Source: Sporosarcina luteola (lineage in GTDB: Bacteria; Bacillota; Bacilli; Bacillales_A; Planococcaceae). Taken from it: DNA of 64,000 nucleotides. Shown here in pieces: positions 43,119 to 52,640 of this stretch. Positions within the stretch are counted from its first letter, which is position 1; the number at the start of each line of letters is the position of its first letter. The translations under genes and the position numbers were made by a program. Under the pieces are notes generated by a model. It saw only the letters and a program-made list of their open reading frames with translations, made no database searches and was not told where the DNA came from. The stretch covers positions 2,029,322-2,093,321 of the forward strand of contig NZ_JAMBOK010000001.1 in assembly GCF_023715585.1 (NCBI RefSeq), read 5' to 3'.

Positions 43119-44474
43119 TCATAAAATCAACAAAGCAATCGGGGTCATAATGAGTAGTGATAAAACTGTTCTTATAAACCAGATCGACAAAATATGACTC
43201 ATCTTAATCGGTATTTCGGTTGATAAGATACACGGAATGAGCGCTGAGAAAAATAAAATCGTGGAAATGGACAACGAACCGATAATGAACCGTGTCTCCA
43301 AACTTGCCTCCAGTACAACGAGAGAAGGTAAAAACATATCCACGAGATTAATCGCGGCTGCCTTCGCTGCAAGAAAAGGTTCTGGTATCTGCAGTAATGT
43401 TGTGAGCGGATAAAATAAATAACCAAAATAATCGAATACCGGCGTATGGTTGGCCAATAGTAAACCAATTAACCCGATGGACATAATGGAAGGCAAAATG
43501 CCCATCGCCATGACAAAACCATCCTTCACATTGTCAATGATATTGCGCCTCAATGACGGGGCGCGATCTGCTGTTTGCATTGCTAATTCCCATGCGTTTT
43601 TGACTCGTTTTTTTCGAATGATCTCTTCCGGAAATCCAACTTCGGTATAGTAGTCATCCGTCATTTTATTAATCGGCCAGATGCGAACGGTAATGGCGGT
43701 TACAACAAAGGTAACGAAGAAAGTCAACCAAAAATACAGATTCCAAATATGCATCAAGTCTAACGTTTTCGCCACGACAATCATGAATGTCGCAGATACA
43801 GTTGAAAATCCGGTAGCAATAATGATCGCTTCTCTTTTCGTATACTTTCCTTCCTTATAAATTCGGTTCGTAATTAATAGACCGATGGAATAACTTCCAA
43901 CGAAAGATGCCACTGCGTCGATAGCAGATCGCCCGGGCGTTCTCCAAAGCGGTCGCATAACCGGCTGCATGAAAACACCAATGAATTCGAGTAATCCATA
44001 CCCAACGAGCATGGCAAGGAAAATGGCTCCAATTGGAACAAGCATGCCAATTGGCGTCAATAACTGATGAAACCAATACGGACCCATATCTCCGGCAAGC
44101 AGCCAAGCAGGACCCATGTTAAATAACACTAAAAATGCGGAGATGGCTCCGAACACTTTAAACAAACTAATGACAAGATTGACTTTGTCTTTCTTCCACG
44201 TTTTTGTGTAAAACGGATAGATGGCTCCTAACAATACAATGATCATCGTATAATAGGCTGCGCCGCTTCCAATTGACCCGCGTATCCACGTAACCAAGTG
44301 ATCTAATGGAATGGAGTTTTTCCCGTTCACATCAATTGGAATGAAAAACATAAAAATTCCAATGGCACTAAAAATACTAAACTTGGATACATTCTTAACG
44401 GAATAAATTGTAGTCCTCTGATCATTTCCATGGTATACATTTCCTAAGTCCTCTTGTTCATGAGCATTGCTCAT
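43119..44474 (-). CDS. YjiH-family membrane protein (nucleoside-recognition domain)
   Basis: A 451-residue protein with about ten membrane helices and two Gate (nucleoside-recognition) domains. RSAIDAVASFVGSYSIGLLITNRIYKEGKYTKREA (in part) is typical of the YjiH family. Function is not established experimentally as far as I know; members often sit in hut operons of Gram-positive bacteria, suggesting transport. ATG follows GAGGTGAATGTAA. Second gene after hutU, behind a stem-loop. Confidence 0.85.
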   Translation of the reverse strand: MSNAHEQEDLGNVYHGNDQRTTIYSVKNVSKFSIFSAIGIFMFFIPIDVNGKNSIPLDHLVTWIRGSIGSGAAYYTMIIVLLGAIYPFYTKTWKKDKVNLVISLFKVFGAISAFLVLFNMGPAWLLAGDMGPYWFHQLLTPIGMLVPIGAIFLAMLVGYGLLEFIGVFMQPVMRPLWRTPGRSAIDAVASFVGSYSIGLLITNRIYKEGKYTKREAIIIATGFSTVSATFMIVVAKTLDLMHIWNLYFWLTFFVTFVVTAITVRIWPINKMTDDYYTEVGFPEEIIRKKRVKNAWELAMQTADRAPSLRRNIIDNVKDGFVMAMGILPSIMSIGLIGLLLANHTPVFDYFGYLFYPLTTLLQIPEPFLAAKAAAINLVDMFLPSLVVLEASLETRFIIGSLSISTILFFSALIPCILSTEIPIKMSHILSIWFIRTVLSLLIMTPIALLIL

Positions 44475-44538
44475 TTACATTCACCTCATCATCCGCTTAT
44501 TCTTTAAGTCTTCATATCCAATTTATCCCGTAAAGAAA

Positions 44539-44572
44539 TGTAGAGATCCATGGATGCATATGGATCTCTACA
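44539..44572 (-). terminator. Intercistronic stem-loop between hutU and the yjiH-like gene
   Basis: TGTAGAGATCCAT / ATGGATCTCTACA, loop of eight, perfect 13-bp stem. The downstream T-run is weak (TTTCTTT), so it may only attenuate or protect mRNA. Confidence 0.55.
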
Positions 44573-44601
44573 GTTTTCATGCATCCAATAATTAGCTTTA
44601 C

Positions 44602-46323
44602 TTATGCTTTCACTTTTTCCTTCTTTAAGTCCTTCGGACCGAATGTCGCTTCAGGGGTCCACCATAGCGGAATTTGAATGCTTTCATCCGTCAGTTTTCC
44701 TTTTCCATTGGCAACATCTCGGGCAATTTCATAACCGGCCTGCGCATGTCGAACGACCCCAATACCTGAGTCAACCGTCATCGCAACTTCAAGTCTCATA
44801 TCCGATTCCGCTGTTCCATCCGCCACCATCGTAACGCCTGTATGCACCGCTTCACCCATTGAATAGTTTGCTTGGATCGCGATCAAATCACACATCCCGA
44901 CTGCGTTCAATAGACCGTTCAACATCGGCCAGTCAGAGATCAAATCACTGCCATCCTTCATATCTTCTGATTCGAATGTCGGGTTCACGATGGAACCGGA
45001 ATCCAGGTTGTCACGGGAGAACGCGACGGGACCGGACAATTCGCCTCGGCGGATCATGTCGTTGACTTCAAGCGCAAATGCTTTTCGCTGACCGAAGCCC
45101 ATGTAACAAATGCGTGCCGGCAATGCTTCAATCGGAATATGCTCTTTTGCGAGCTTAATCCAACGTGTGACGAGGTAATCGTCGCTGAATTTATCTAATA
45201 TCATATCGTCAATTTTACGAAGATCTTCCGGATCACCCGATAGACACACCCAACGGAAAGGCCCGCGACCTTCACAGAATAATGGTCGGATGTATTCTGC
45301 AACGAATCCTGGCAGACGTTTCGCTTCTACTGGGTCCATGCCTGCATCGACACATTCTTTTCGGTGACTCGTCCCATATTCAAACGAATGCACGCCTAGA
45401 TCCATAAATTTAATAAGCGCTTTCAATTCACGGATCATCGTTTCACGTGCTTTTTCTAAATACAATTCACGGTTCTTATCCCTCAGCTCTTCTGCTTCTT
45501 GCACGGTATACCCCGCCGGCAAGTACGAAATCGGGTCGTGGCCCGGTGTCATTGAAGTCGTGATATCCGGCAGCCACCCTTTTTCAAGCACTTCTTCAAA
45601 CACATCTGCTGCGTTACCAACGACAGCGATGCCAAGCGGTTTTCCTGCTGCGGCATATTCTTTCGCTTTCGCAATTGCTTCATCTAAAGACCCTGCGAGC
45701 TCATCAATGAAACCTTTATCGATACGGCGCTGGATGATTTCCACATTTGAGTCACACAAAATAGCTACGCCGCCGTGCATCGTCATCGCCCGTGTCTGGT
45801 TACCGCCCATTCCACCCGCTCCAGCCGTCAACAAGATTTTCCCGACAAGGGAGTCATTATAATGAAGGCGTGCAATCGCAGAAAGTGTTTCAAATGTCCC
45901 TTGGATGACCCCTTGCGTTCCGATATACTCCCAAGGAGCCGCCGTATAATTCGCATAGATCGTCAAGTTTTTATCTTGCAAATCATAGAATGTCGGCCAA
46001 TCCGCTTTCATAATATTCGTCGTCGCCATTACTACGGTTGGCGCATATTTATGTGTTTTGAACACCGCAACCGGCATTCCTGATTGGACCACGAGTGTTT
46101 CGTCATCTTCCAGCTCTTTCAACGATTTCACGATCGCATGATATGATTCCCAGTTACGAGCGGCCTTCCCGATTCCTCCGTAAATAACAAGCTCTTCTGG
46201 TTTCTCTGCGTTTTCCATATTATTTTCAAGCATTCGCAAGATCGATTCTTGTCTCCACCCTTTACAACGCAATTCCGGACCTCTCTGAGCTTTTACTGAA
46301 TACAAGATTTCTGGTGTTGTCAT
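44602..46323 (-). CDS. hutU: Urocanate hydratase
   Basis: A 573-residue NAD+-dependent enzyme converting urocanate to imidazolonepropionate. Conserved: YGGIGKAARNWE, TAGAGGMGGNQ (NAD+ loop), DITTSMTPGHDP, the Cys-containing YMGFGQRKAFALEVND and the HTGVTMVADGT block. ATG follows TAGGAGGAATCATCA. First gene of the operon, about 50 bp downstream of the sigma-54 promoter. Confidence 0.97.
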   Translation of the reverse strand: MTTPEILYSVKAQRGPELRCKGWRQESILRMLENNMENAEKPEELVIYGGIGKAARNWESYHAIVKSLKELEDDETLVVQSGMPVAVFKTHKYAPTVVMATTNIMKADWPTFYDLQDKNLTIYANYTAAPWEYIGTQGVIQGTFETLSAIARLHYNDSLVGKILLTAGAGGMGGNQTRAMTMHGGVAILCDSNVEIIQRRIDKGFIDELAGSLDEAIAKAKEYAAAGKPLGIAVVGNAADVFEEVLEKGWLPDITTSMTPGHDPISYLPAGYTVQEAEELRDKNRELYLEKARETMIRELKALIKFMDLGVHSFEYGTSHRKECVDAGMDPVEAKRLPGFVAEYIRPLFCEGRGPFRWVCLSGDPEDLRKIDDMILDKFSDDYLVTRWIKLAKEHIPIEALPARICYMGFGQRKAFALEVNDMIRRGELSGPVAFSRDNLDSGSIVNPTFESEDMKDGSDLISDWPMLNGLLNAVGMCDLIAIQANYSMGEAVHTGVTMVADGTAESDMRLEVAMTVDSGIGVVRHAQAGYEIARDVANGKGKLTDESIQIPLWWTPEATFGPKDLKKEKVKA

Positions 46324-46372
46324 TGATGATTCCTCCTAAAATATTATATTGTCTTTCCTACTCTAGTAATAT

Positions 46373-46388
46373 TGCAAGTACCGTGCCA
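46373..46388 (-). promoter_or_regulatory. Sigma-54 promoter of the hut operon
   Basis: Minus strand TGGCACGGTACTTGCA: TGGCAC (46383-46388), five bases, TTGCA (46373-46377). It matches the -24/-12 consensus TGGCAC-N5-TTGCW at every position. Upstream are an inverted repeat AGTGAA-N9-TTCACT (46404-46424) and, about 145 bp away, TGCAT-rich inverted repeats (46517-46548) that could bind the activator. Confidence 0.92.
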
Positions 46389-46642
46389 AAGTTAACAAAT
46401 TAGAGTGAATGATTTTATTTCACTTCGAGAAAACCCTTCATCTTGACGTTTTCTTCAGTATTTTTAAGCTGCTATGTACTTTTTTAAATTGAAATAAGCC
46501 GGAAATGAAATTAAAAAATGCAGATAAATTTTGCATGCATTGTGCATACGAAACAAAACTAAAAGCCTGTAGAACCGCCATGATTCAATGTTTCCGGGAT
46601 ATGCAGAAAAGAAAAAGGCAGGCGCAGATACATTCTTCAAAA

Positions 46643-46670
46643 TTTCAAACTATCTAAATTGTGGTATACT
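46643..46670 (+). promoter_or_regulatory. Possible sigma-A promoter of the sigma-54 activator
   Basis: TTTCAA (46643-46648), 16 bp, TATACT (46665-46670). A start about seven bases later leaves a short leader to the TTG start at 46705. Confidence 0.45.
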
Positions 46671-46704
46671 ACGATTATTCATTAAATTAAGGAGGAAGAG
46701 TTCC

Positions 46705-48417
46705 TTGAGGGCTGAGACAATTGGGGCAATTATACGAACATTCGTAGACGGAGTAGTTGTTTTAAACGAGAAATACGAAATCATCTGGTATGACATAATT
46801 GACAATTTCTCTTTAAAAGTCACAACGGGTATTCCTATCTCTACTATTTTCGATTTTGAGGATTTAGACTTCTCAAATAATGAAACAACTTTTATCACTA
46901 CAAATGGAAGCCATTTTTCGATAGAAGTAAAACTCTTTCCTGCAGTGCATCATGCCATCTTCTTATGCATAAAAGAGCTTACACATACAATGAACGAATC
47001 TGAAGATCGTCTGTTTTGTTTGGAGAAGATCATTGATTCCCTAGACGAGGGTGTGATGATGAGCAACCAAGAAGGAAAAATTGTGTTATATAATCATGCA
47101 CAAGAAAAAATGGAAGGTTTAAACAGTCAAGACATCATCGGTAAACATTTATGGTCCGCTTATAATTACAATCCACAATACTCAGAACACAAACATACGT
47201 TTAAAACCGGGAAACCTATTTTCTCAAGATATCGAGCACACTCTACGGTAAATGGCGTGCCTAAATATGTGAATTATAGTACCTTTCCTATTCAAAAAGA
47301 CGGGAAAACCATTGCTGTTTTTTCAGTGAGCACAAATGAATCAAAGCTAAAAGAACGGCTTCATCAAACCATTGAAATTAAAAGACAAGCAGATTCTTTA
47401 CATAAGGAAAAAGTTAACTCGAAAAATGGAACTTTTTTTATGTTCAAAGATATTAAAGGCAAAAGCCTTGCACTCAAGGATTTAATTCACGAAGCTCAAA
47501 ATGTTGCATTACACAATGCTGACACATTAATTGTCGGAGAAACAGGAACTGGTAAAGAATTATTTGCACAAAGTATGCATAATCATAGTCCAAGAGCTGA
47601 ACAGCCTTTCGTTGCAATCAACTGTGCTGCAATACCTGAAAACCTGTTGGAAAGTACATTATTTGGAACTGTAAAAGGTGCATTTACAGGTGCAACAGAC
47701 CAAATCGGATTGTTTGAATACGCGCAAAACGGTACTCTGTTTTTAGATGAAATTAATTCCATGCCTATGACATTGCAAGCAAAGTTAATGCGGGTTTTAC
47801 AGGAACGAATCGTTCGAAGAGTAGGGTCGAATGAAGTAACACCTGTAAATTGTACAGTTATAAGTGCATCTAACGAGGATCCGGAGATATTAATTGAAGA
47901 AGGGAAAATGCGGCTTGACTTATTTTATCGAATCGCGCACACAAGTCTGCATATACCGCCTTTACGGGAAAGAACGGAAGACGTTCACTACTATATAAAC
48001 TACTTCCTTCAAACATATCAAAAAAAGCTGAACAAACGTGTTCCCAAGTTCTCTGAAGCGTTGCAGACGACCTTGCTTCATTATCAATGGCCTGGTAATA
48101 CACGGGAGCTTGAGCATTTAATCGAGAATATCGTCATTCGTGTTTCCGAAACCGATGAAGCAATTGATGTAGAACATCTTCCTACTTATATGCAAAGAAA
48201 ATTATTTGCGGGACGGGAGAACGTACACGCTGAACAACAAGAGACCAATAAGAGACCCCTCAAACAAATCTTTACAAATTCAAAAAAGAATTTTATCGAA
48301 ATGACATTAAATCAAGCAAATTGGAATGTTTCACAAGCCGCAAAAAACCTTGGAATCACTAGACAGAGCCTCCAATACCATATAAGAAAGCATGGTCTGA
48401 AAAAGCCTAGTAAATAA
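46705..48417 (+). CDS. Sigma-54-dependent activator of the hut operon
   Basis: A 570-residue enhancer-binding protein. N-terminal sensory part of about 250 residues with a PAS domain (DEGVMMSNQEGKIVLYNHAQEKM onward). The AAA+ domain has Walker A GETGTGKE, the sigma-54 contact loop GAFTGA, Walker B LFLDEINSM and the arginine-finger region. The C-terminal Fis-type helix-turn-helix is NVSQAAKNLGITRQSLQYHIRK. TTG 46705, nine bases after GGAGG, is the start; the frame runs 39 codons further up through the likely promoter. Divergent from hutU, so it very likely activates hut in response to a pathway compound. Confidence 0.93.
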   Translation: MRAETIGAIIRTFVDGVVVLNEKYEIIWYDIIDNFSLKVTTGIPISTIFDFEDLDFSNNETTFITTNGSHFSIEVKLFPAVHHAIFLCIKELTHTMNESEDRLFCLEKIIDSLDEGVMMSNQEGKIVLYNHAQEKMEGLNSQDIIGKHLWSAYNYNPQYSEHKHTFKTGKPIFSRYRAHSTVNGVPKYVNYSTFPIQKDGKTIAVFSVSTNESKLKERLHQTIEIKRQADSLHKEKVNSKNGTFFMFKDIKGKSLALKDLIHEAQNVALHNADTLIVGETGTGKELFAQSMHNHSPRAEQPFVAINCAAIPENLLESTLFGTVKGAFTGATDQIGLFEYAQNGTLFLDEINSMPMTLQAKLMRVLQERIVRRVGSNEVTPVNCTVISASNEDPEILIEEGKMRLDLFYRIAHTSLHIPPLRERTEDVHYYINYFLQTYQKKLNKRVPKFSEALQTTLLHYQWPGNTRELEHLIENIVIRVSETDEAIDVEHLPTYMQRKLFAGRENVHAEQQETNKRPLKQIFTNSKKNFIEMTLNQANWNVSQAAKNLGITRQSLQYHIRKHGLKKPSK

Positions 48418-48455
48418 AATATGAACAGAACAGGGCTACAATGGCAGCCCACAGA

Positions 48456-48490
48456 GTGTAGACAAAGTCGTTCTTTGACTTTGTCTACAC
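48456..48490 (+). terminator. Terminator of the sigma-54 activator gene
   Basis: GTGTAGACAAAGTC and its perfect complement GACTTTGTCTACAC flank a 7-base loop; TTAATTTT follows. Confidence 0.8.
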
Positions 48491-48617
48491 TTAATTTTAG
48501 GGAAAAACACGATAAATAGACATATTCTCAGCCTTTTTTCTATAGTTGTGCGATTGACAGGCACTCGCCGACAAGATAATCGTTACATAAAAAGTGGATG
48601 GTTTAAACAACCCTTAA

Positions 48618-48646
48618 TTGGATGGTCCTCGAAAATGCTTTATATT
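48618..48646 (+). promoter_or_regulatory. Possible sigma-A promoter of the small membrane protein gene
   Basis: TTGGAT (48618-48623), 17 bp, TATATT (48641-48646); start codon about 50 bp downstream. Confidence 0.5.
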
Positions 48647-48698
48647 ATAGAATCAAACGTATAGAATGAAGATGTTTATTTCTAAAAAGGAGGAAGGC

Positions 48699-48896
48699 AT
48701 GAAGGTATTCATTATTATATCAATTATTCTCGTCGTCATTATTTTAGCTATTGGACTAATTTTGACCATATCCGTTGCTAATTCTATGAATAAAAATTAC
48801 ACGAGTGAAAATAGTTTCCCCATTTTGCTGTGGGCTTATCTTTTAGCAATCCCATTTATTGTTATAGTGACTCTTATAGCTATATTTTTATTTTAG
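48699..48896 (+). CDS. Small two-helix membrane protein
   Basis: A 65-residue protein of unknown function. Two hydrophobic segments (about 3-25 and 42-64) joined by a polar loop (NSMNKNYTSENSF). The ATG at 48699 follows GGAGGAAGGC closely; an in-frame ATG at 48666 has no site. Promoter-like elements lie 50 bp upstream. I recognise no family. Confidence 0.7.
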   Translation: MKVFIIISIILVVIILAIGLILTISVANSMNKNYTSENSFPILLWAYLLAIPFIVIVTLIAIFLF

Positions 48897-49209
48897 TAAC
48901 AACGGAAGACAGTTCGGGACCAGTGAAAAAGCACTTGTTTTTTAGTACCTCGGGAACCGTCTAAGATCACTGAAAAAGTTCCTATTAAAATAATAGATAC
49001 ATTGGATTCCCGTGAATCCTTTTTGACCAAAGGTGGACTATTCACAATCATTCCCTAAATTATGTTGTTGACCTTGCAGTACCACAACGACACAATTCCA
49101 GGGATAAATGAGGTGACTTTAGATCCTTGCTCCCAACTCGTAAACTTCTTCCAATTATGCGATAATAACAGAACGAACGTTTCATCATATTATGAAAGGA
49201 GGGGCTACT
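48897..49209. other. Non-coding gap before topB
   Basis: No convincing gene. It contains weak hairpins (AGTG ... CACT followed by TTGTTTTTT, near 48918-48940, a possible terminator of the small membrane gene), an imperfect repeat of CACTGAAAAAG-like sequence, and GATAAT near 49161 that could belong to a topB promoter. Confidence 0.5.
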
Positions 49210-51348
49210 GTGAAGCCAGTCATCCTAGCTGAAAAACCATCTCAAGCGAAAGCGTATGCGGACGCTTTTTCTGTGCGGAAGCATGAAGGGTTTCTTGAGA
49301 TCAACCCGTGTCCAATCTTCCCCGAAGGCGCCTATATCACATGGGGCGTCGGACACTTAGTTGAACTTAAGGAACCGCATGCTTACAATCCTGCTTGGAA
49401 GCGTTGGTCGCTCGGGAGTCTGCCAATCTTGCCGGAACGATATGAGTTCCAAGTGGCGAAGGGGAAGTTCAAGCAGTTTCAAATCGTGAAGAAGCTCATC
49501 CGCGGAACGGGTACGGTCATCAACGCCTGTGACGTGGACCGTGAAGGGTCGAATATCTTCTATAGCATTTATTATCAAACGGGTGCGCGCAATCAGACGA
49601 TCAAACGGCTCTGGATCAATTCACTTGAGGTGGATGAAGTGCGGAAAGGGTTTGCAAATTTGCGGGATAATCGCAAGGACTTGCAGCTGTATGAAGAGGC
49701 GAAATCCCGGCAGATCAGCGATTGGCTTGTTGGGATGAATGCTTCCCGATTATATACACTCTTATTGAAAGCGAAAGGCATCCAGGAAGTGTTTCCGATC
49801 GGACGAGTGCAGTCGCCTACGGTCTATTTAATCTATCAACGGCAACGAGAGATTGAGACATTCGTATCGGAACCGTTTTTCGAAGTGGAAGCGACGTTCA
49901 AAGCAGAACATGGTACGTATAAAGGCAAGGCAAGAGCGAAGGAGCCAAAACGGGAAATTATTCAGGATCTCCTTTCCAAACACGGAATTCAACCGAATTC
50001 GCCTGGTGTGATCACCTCTGTCACACATACCGAAAAGCGGACACCGCCGCCTCAACTCCATTCCCTATCAACATTGCAGGCGACAGCGAACCGGCGATGG
50101 AAGATGAGCCCGGCGAATGTGTTGAAGACGATGCAAGGCTTATATGAGAAGAAGCTCGTCACCTATCCACGGACAGACGCGCGCCATATTACGCCGAATG
50201 AATTTGCGTACTTAAAGGATCAGGTCGGCGATTATCAACAGCTGATCGGACATCCCTTCCCTGTCGCTTCTCTTGCCCCAAAAAAAAGGTATGTCGACAG
50301 TTCGAAGGTCCAGGAGCACTATGCAATCATTCCGACAAAGAAAGTGCCGACACAGGCAGTCCTCGGGAGAATGTCGCCGCTCGAACGAAATTTGTATGAA
50401 GAAGTCGTCCGTACAACACTCGCTATGTTCCATACCGATTATTTGTATACCGAAACGAAAGTGACGACGGATGTAAATGGCCTTCCGTTTTTTACGACTG
50501 GCAAGACGGAAAGGGATTTAGGATGGAAGGCTTTATTCCAACGGTCGAAAGACGAAAAAGACGATCCTGCTTTGCCGCCATTGCGCATGCAAGAGACAGT
50601 CCAATCCAATATCGGCATTAAAGAGGGAACGACGATGCCGCCGAAGCCATATACGGAAGGTCAGCTAATCGCGATGATGAAAACTTGCGGGAAGCTGGTC
50701 GAGGACAAAGAGGAAACAGATATACTGAAAGAGATCGAGGGTCTTGGAACGGAAGCGACGCGGAGCGGCATCATTGAAACGATTAAAAAGCATGGATATA
50801 TAACCGTGTCTAAAAATATTGTGTCGATTACGGAGAAAGGCCGTGTGCTTTGCCAGGCGATTGAAGGGAATCTGCTTGCCAGTCCTTCAATGACGGCGAA
50901 ATGGGAAACGTATTTGCGGAAAATCGGCAATGGCGAAGGAAGTGGACAGCATTTCCTCGACAATATTTCGAAGTTCATTGCGAAAATGCTGGATGACGTG
51001 CCGAAACAACTGGAAGCAAAACCGATCGATGCGTCGAAAGTTCCGCCTCGGCAATCGAAATCACGCGGCTCTTATCAAACGGTCGAGGTCGCTCCATGCC
51101 CCGCATGTCAAAATGGGATGATTCTAGCCCGCAAAGGATTTTATGGATGCAGCAACTATAAAAATGGCTGCAAACAGACTCTGCCTGGCATCTTCTTGAA
51201 AAAGAAACTGACACCGGCCCAAGTCAAACTCCTTTGCACGAAAGGAAAAACGAATACGATCAAAGGTTTCACCGCCAATAACGGCAATAAATTCGATGCA
51301 AGCCTTGCATTGGAGAATGGGAAATTGAATTTGGTGTTTCAAAAATAA
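49210..51348 (+). CDS. topB: DNA topoisomerase III
   Basis: A 712-residue type IA topoisomerase that passes single DNA strands and resolves recombination intermediates. The TOPRIM domain has Glu8 in AEKPSQA and Asp108/Asp110/Glu112 in DVDREGSN. The catalytic tyrosine is in LVTYPRTDARHITP. A C-terminal zinc ribbon begins CPACQNGMILARKGFYGC. GTG 49210 is the likely start, right after AGGAGGGG; the ATG six codons upstream overlaps that site. Full length for bacillary TopB. Confidence 0.95.
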   Translation: MKPVILAEKPSQAKAYADAFSVRKHEGFLEINPCPIFPEGAYITWGVGHLVELKEPHAYNPAWKRWSLGSLPILPERYEFQVAKGKFKQFQIVKKLIRGTGTVINACDVDREGSNIFYSIYYQTGARNQTIKRLWINSLEVDEVRKGFANLRDNRKDLQLYEEAKSRQISDWLVGMNASRLYTLLLKAKGIQEVFPIGRVQSPTVYLIYQRQREIETFVSEPFFEVEATFKAEHGTYKGKARAKEPKREIIQDLLSKHGIQPNSPGVITSVTHTEKRTPPPQLHSLSTLQATANRRWKMSPANVLKTMQGLYEKKLVTYPRTDARHITPNEFAYLKDQVGDYQQLIGHPFPVASLAPKKRYVDSSKVQEHYAIIPTKKVPTQAVLGRMSPLERNLYEEVVRTTLAMFHTDYLYTETKVTTDVNGLPFFTTGKTERDLGWKALFQRSKDEKDDPALPPLRMQETVQSNIGIKEGTTMPPKPYTEGQLIAMMKTCGKLVEDKEETDILKEIEGLGTEATRSGIIETIKKHGYITVSKNIVSITEKGRVLCQAIEGNLLASPSMTAKWETYLRKIGNGEGSGQHFLDNISKFIAKMLDDVPKQLEAKPIDASKVPPRQSKSRGSYQTVEVAPCPACQNGMILARKGFYGCSNYKNGCKQTLPGIFLKKKLTPAQVKLLCTKGKTNTIKGFTANNGNKFDASLALENGKLNLVFQK

Positions 51349-51392
51349 AAAATGCGCCCTCTAAAAAGAGAGAGTTTAATAAGTATTTGTTT

Positions 51393-51433
51393 GGCTAATG
51401 TGAAGTCGGTATTATAACGGACTCACATTAGCC
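51393..51433 (+). terminator. Hairpin between topB and queC
   Basis: GGCTAATGTGA-AGTC / GGAC-TCACATTAGCC; a strong stem but only a short T tract (TATTTCTG) behind it. Probably ends topB transcription. Confidence 0.6.
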
Positions 51434-51506
51434 TATTTCTGTTTGTATCCGATTGGTCCCAACCCCCTCCCCTGCTCACCTATGGTATTATGAACAAGGT
51501 TCCAAA

Positions 51507-51543
51507 AGAGGTTCGCAAACTCCCTCTCTAAAAAACTAAGGAG
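51507..51543 (+). promoter_or_regulatory. preQ1-I riboswitch of queCDE
   Basis: AGAGGTTCGCAAACTCCCTCT followed by CTAAAAAACTAAGGAG: the P1 stem AGAGG/CCTCT, C-rich loop and A-rich tail of the class I preQ1 aptamer, given here in two parts. The ribosome binding site AAGGAG (51538-51543) is the end of the aptamer, so ligand binding would hide it and turn off queC translation. Confidence 0.9.
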
Positions 51544-51552
51544 ATATGTACA

Positions 51553-52218
51553 ATGAAAAATGAAAAAGCAGTGGTCGTCTTCAGCGGCGGTCAAGACAGT
51601 ACGACATGCCTGTTTTGGGCATTGAAAAACTTCCGGGAAGTCGCAACAGTCACGTTCGACTACGGACAACGGCATTCGGATGAAATTAAATGTGCCCGAA
51701 ACATTGCAGAAGAACTTGGCGTGTCATTCAAAGTGCTAGACATGAATTTAATCAATCAATTATCAGCCAATGCACTGACAAGAGATGACATCGAAGTGAC
51801 GGAAGTGGATGGCGAATTGCCGTCAACATTCGTACCTGGACGAAATCATCTGTTTCTATCTTTCGCGGCGGTTTACGCTGATGCAATTGGCGCACGGCAC
51901 TTGATCACCGGTGTGAGTGAAACGGACTTCAGCGGTTATCCTGATTGTCGCGACAATTTTATTAAATCTTTAAATGTGACGTTGAATTTGGCCATGGATG
52001 GGAACTTTGTCATTCATACGCCGTTAATGTGGCTAGATAAATCCGAAGTATGGGCGCTGGCTGATGAACTTGGCGCACTCGATTTTGTGCAGGAGAAAAC
52101 ACTCACTTGCTATAACGGTGTTCCGAGCTCGGGTTGCGGAGAATGCCCTGCGTGTGTGCTGCGCAATGAAGGACTTGCTGCGTATCAAGCTCGAAAGACT
52201 GCAGGTACTGCTAAATGA
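51553..52218 (+). CDS. queC: 7-cyano-7-deazaguanine synthase QueC
   Basis: A 221-residue PP-loop ATPase converting carboxydeazaguanine to preQ0 with ammonia and ATP. The PP-loop is [10 protein letters not shown] near residue 9; [21 protein letters not shown] is conserved; the C-terminal zinc site has [10 protein letters not shown] plus an upstream Cys. ATG lies 9 bases behind the AAGGAG that ends the preQ1 aptamer. First gene of queC-queD-queE, all overlapping. Confidence 0.97.
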   Translation: MKNEKAVVVFSGGQDSTTCLFWALKNFREVATVTFDYGQRHSDEIKCARNIAEELGVSFKVLDMNLINQLSANALTRDDIEVTEVDGELPSTFVPGRNHLFLSFAAVYADAIGARHLITGVSETDFSGYPDCRDNFIKSLNVTLNLAMDGNFVIHTPLMWLDKSEVWALADELGALDFVQEKTLTCYNGVPSSGCGECPACVLRNEGLAAYQARKTAGTAK

Positions 52219-52640
52219 TGCAGCAATTTTATCCGCATGTACAACATGACTATCGATTTGAATTAAATAAAGATATGCATTTTTCGGCAGCGCATTTCAT
52301 TCCCCATGAAGATGCGGGAAAATGCCAAGTGATGCATGGGCATACGTATTTCATAAATATCACCATCGGAGGGAACGAGCTGGATCCACTCGGTTTTTTG
52401 ATTGATTTCAAGCAACTGAAAGATCTCATTCATAAAAAATATGATCATTCCGTGTTGAATGATCATCCTGAGTTCCAAAATACCTTTCCGACAACTGAGC
52501 GATTGGCAGAACAAATTTGGAGATCCATTCAGGAGGTTCTTCAGACAAGAGACAATTGTCCTGTGTGCCTCCAAGTAATCGTTCGGGAAACGCCAACGAG
52601 CTATGTTGTCTATCGTCCGTCACGGGAGGAGTTACTATGA
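52215..52640 (+). CDS. queD: 6-carboxytetrahydropterin synthase QueD
   Basis: A 141-residue zinc enzyme of queuosine synthesis, making carboxytetrahydropterin from dihydroneopterin triphosphate. Zinc ligands His27, His41 and His43 (SAAHF, MHGHTY), catalytic Cys37. ATG overlaps the queC stop codon by four bases. Slightly longer than E. coli QueD. Confidence 0.96.
   Translation: MMQQFYPHVQHDYRFELNKDMHFSAAHFIPHEDAGKCQVMHGHTYFINITIGGNELDPLGFLIDFKQLKDLIHKKYDHSVLNDHPEFQNTFPTTERLAEQIWRSIQEVLQTRDNCPVCLQVIVRETPTSYVVYRPSREELL

Noticed and set aside
46588..46704. Longer N-terminus of the sigma-54 activator from ATG 46588
   Set aside because: The likely promoter lies inside this stretch and the TTG at 46705 has GGAGG at nine bases.
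49122..49240. A 38-codon GTG frame upstream of topB
   Set aside because: It overlaps the start of topB in another frame, has no good ribosome site and no recognisable features.
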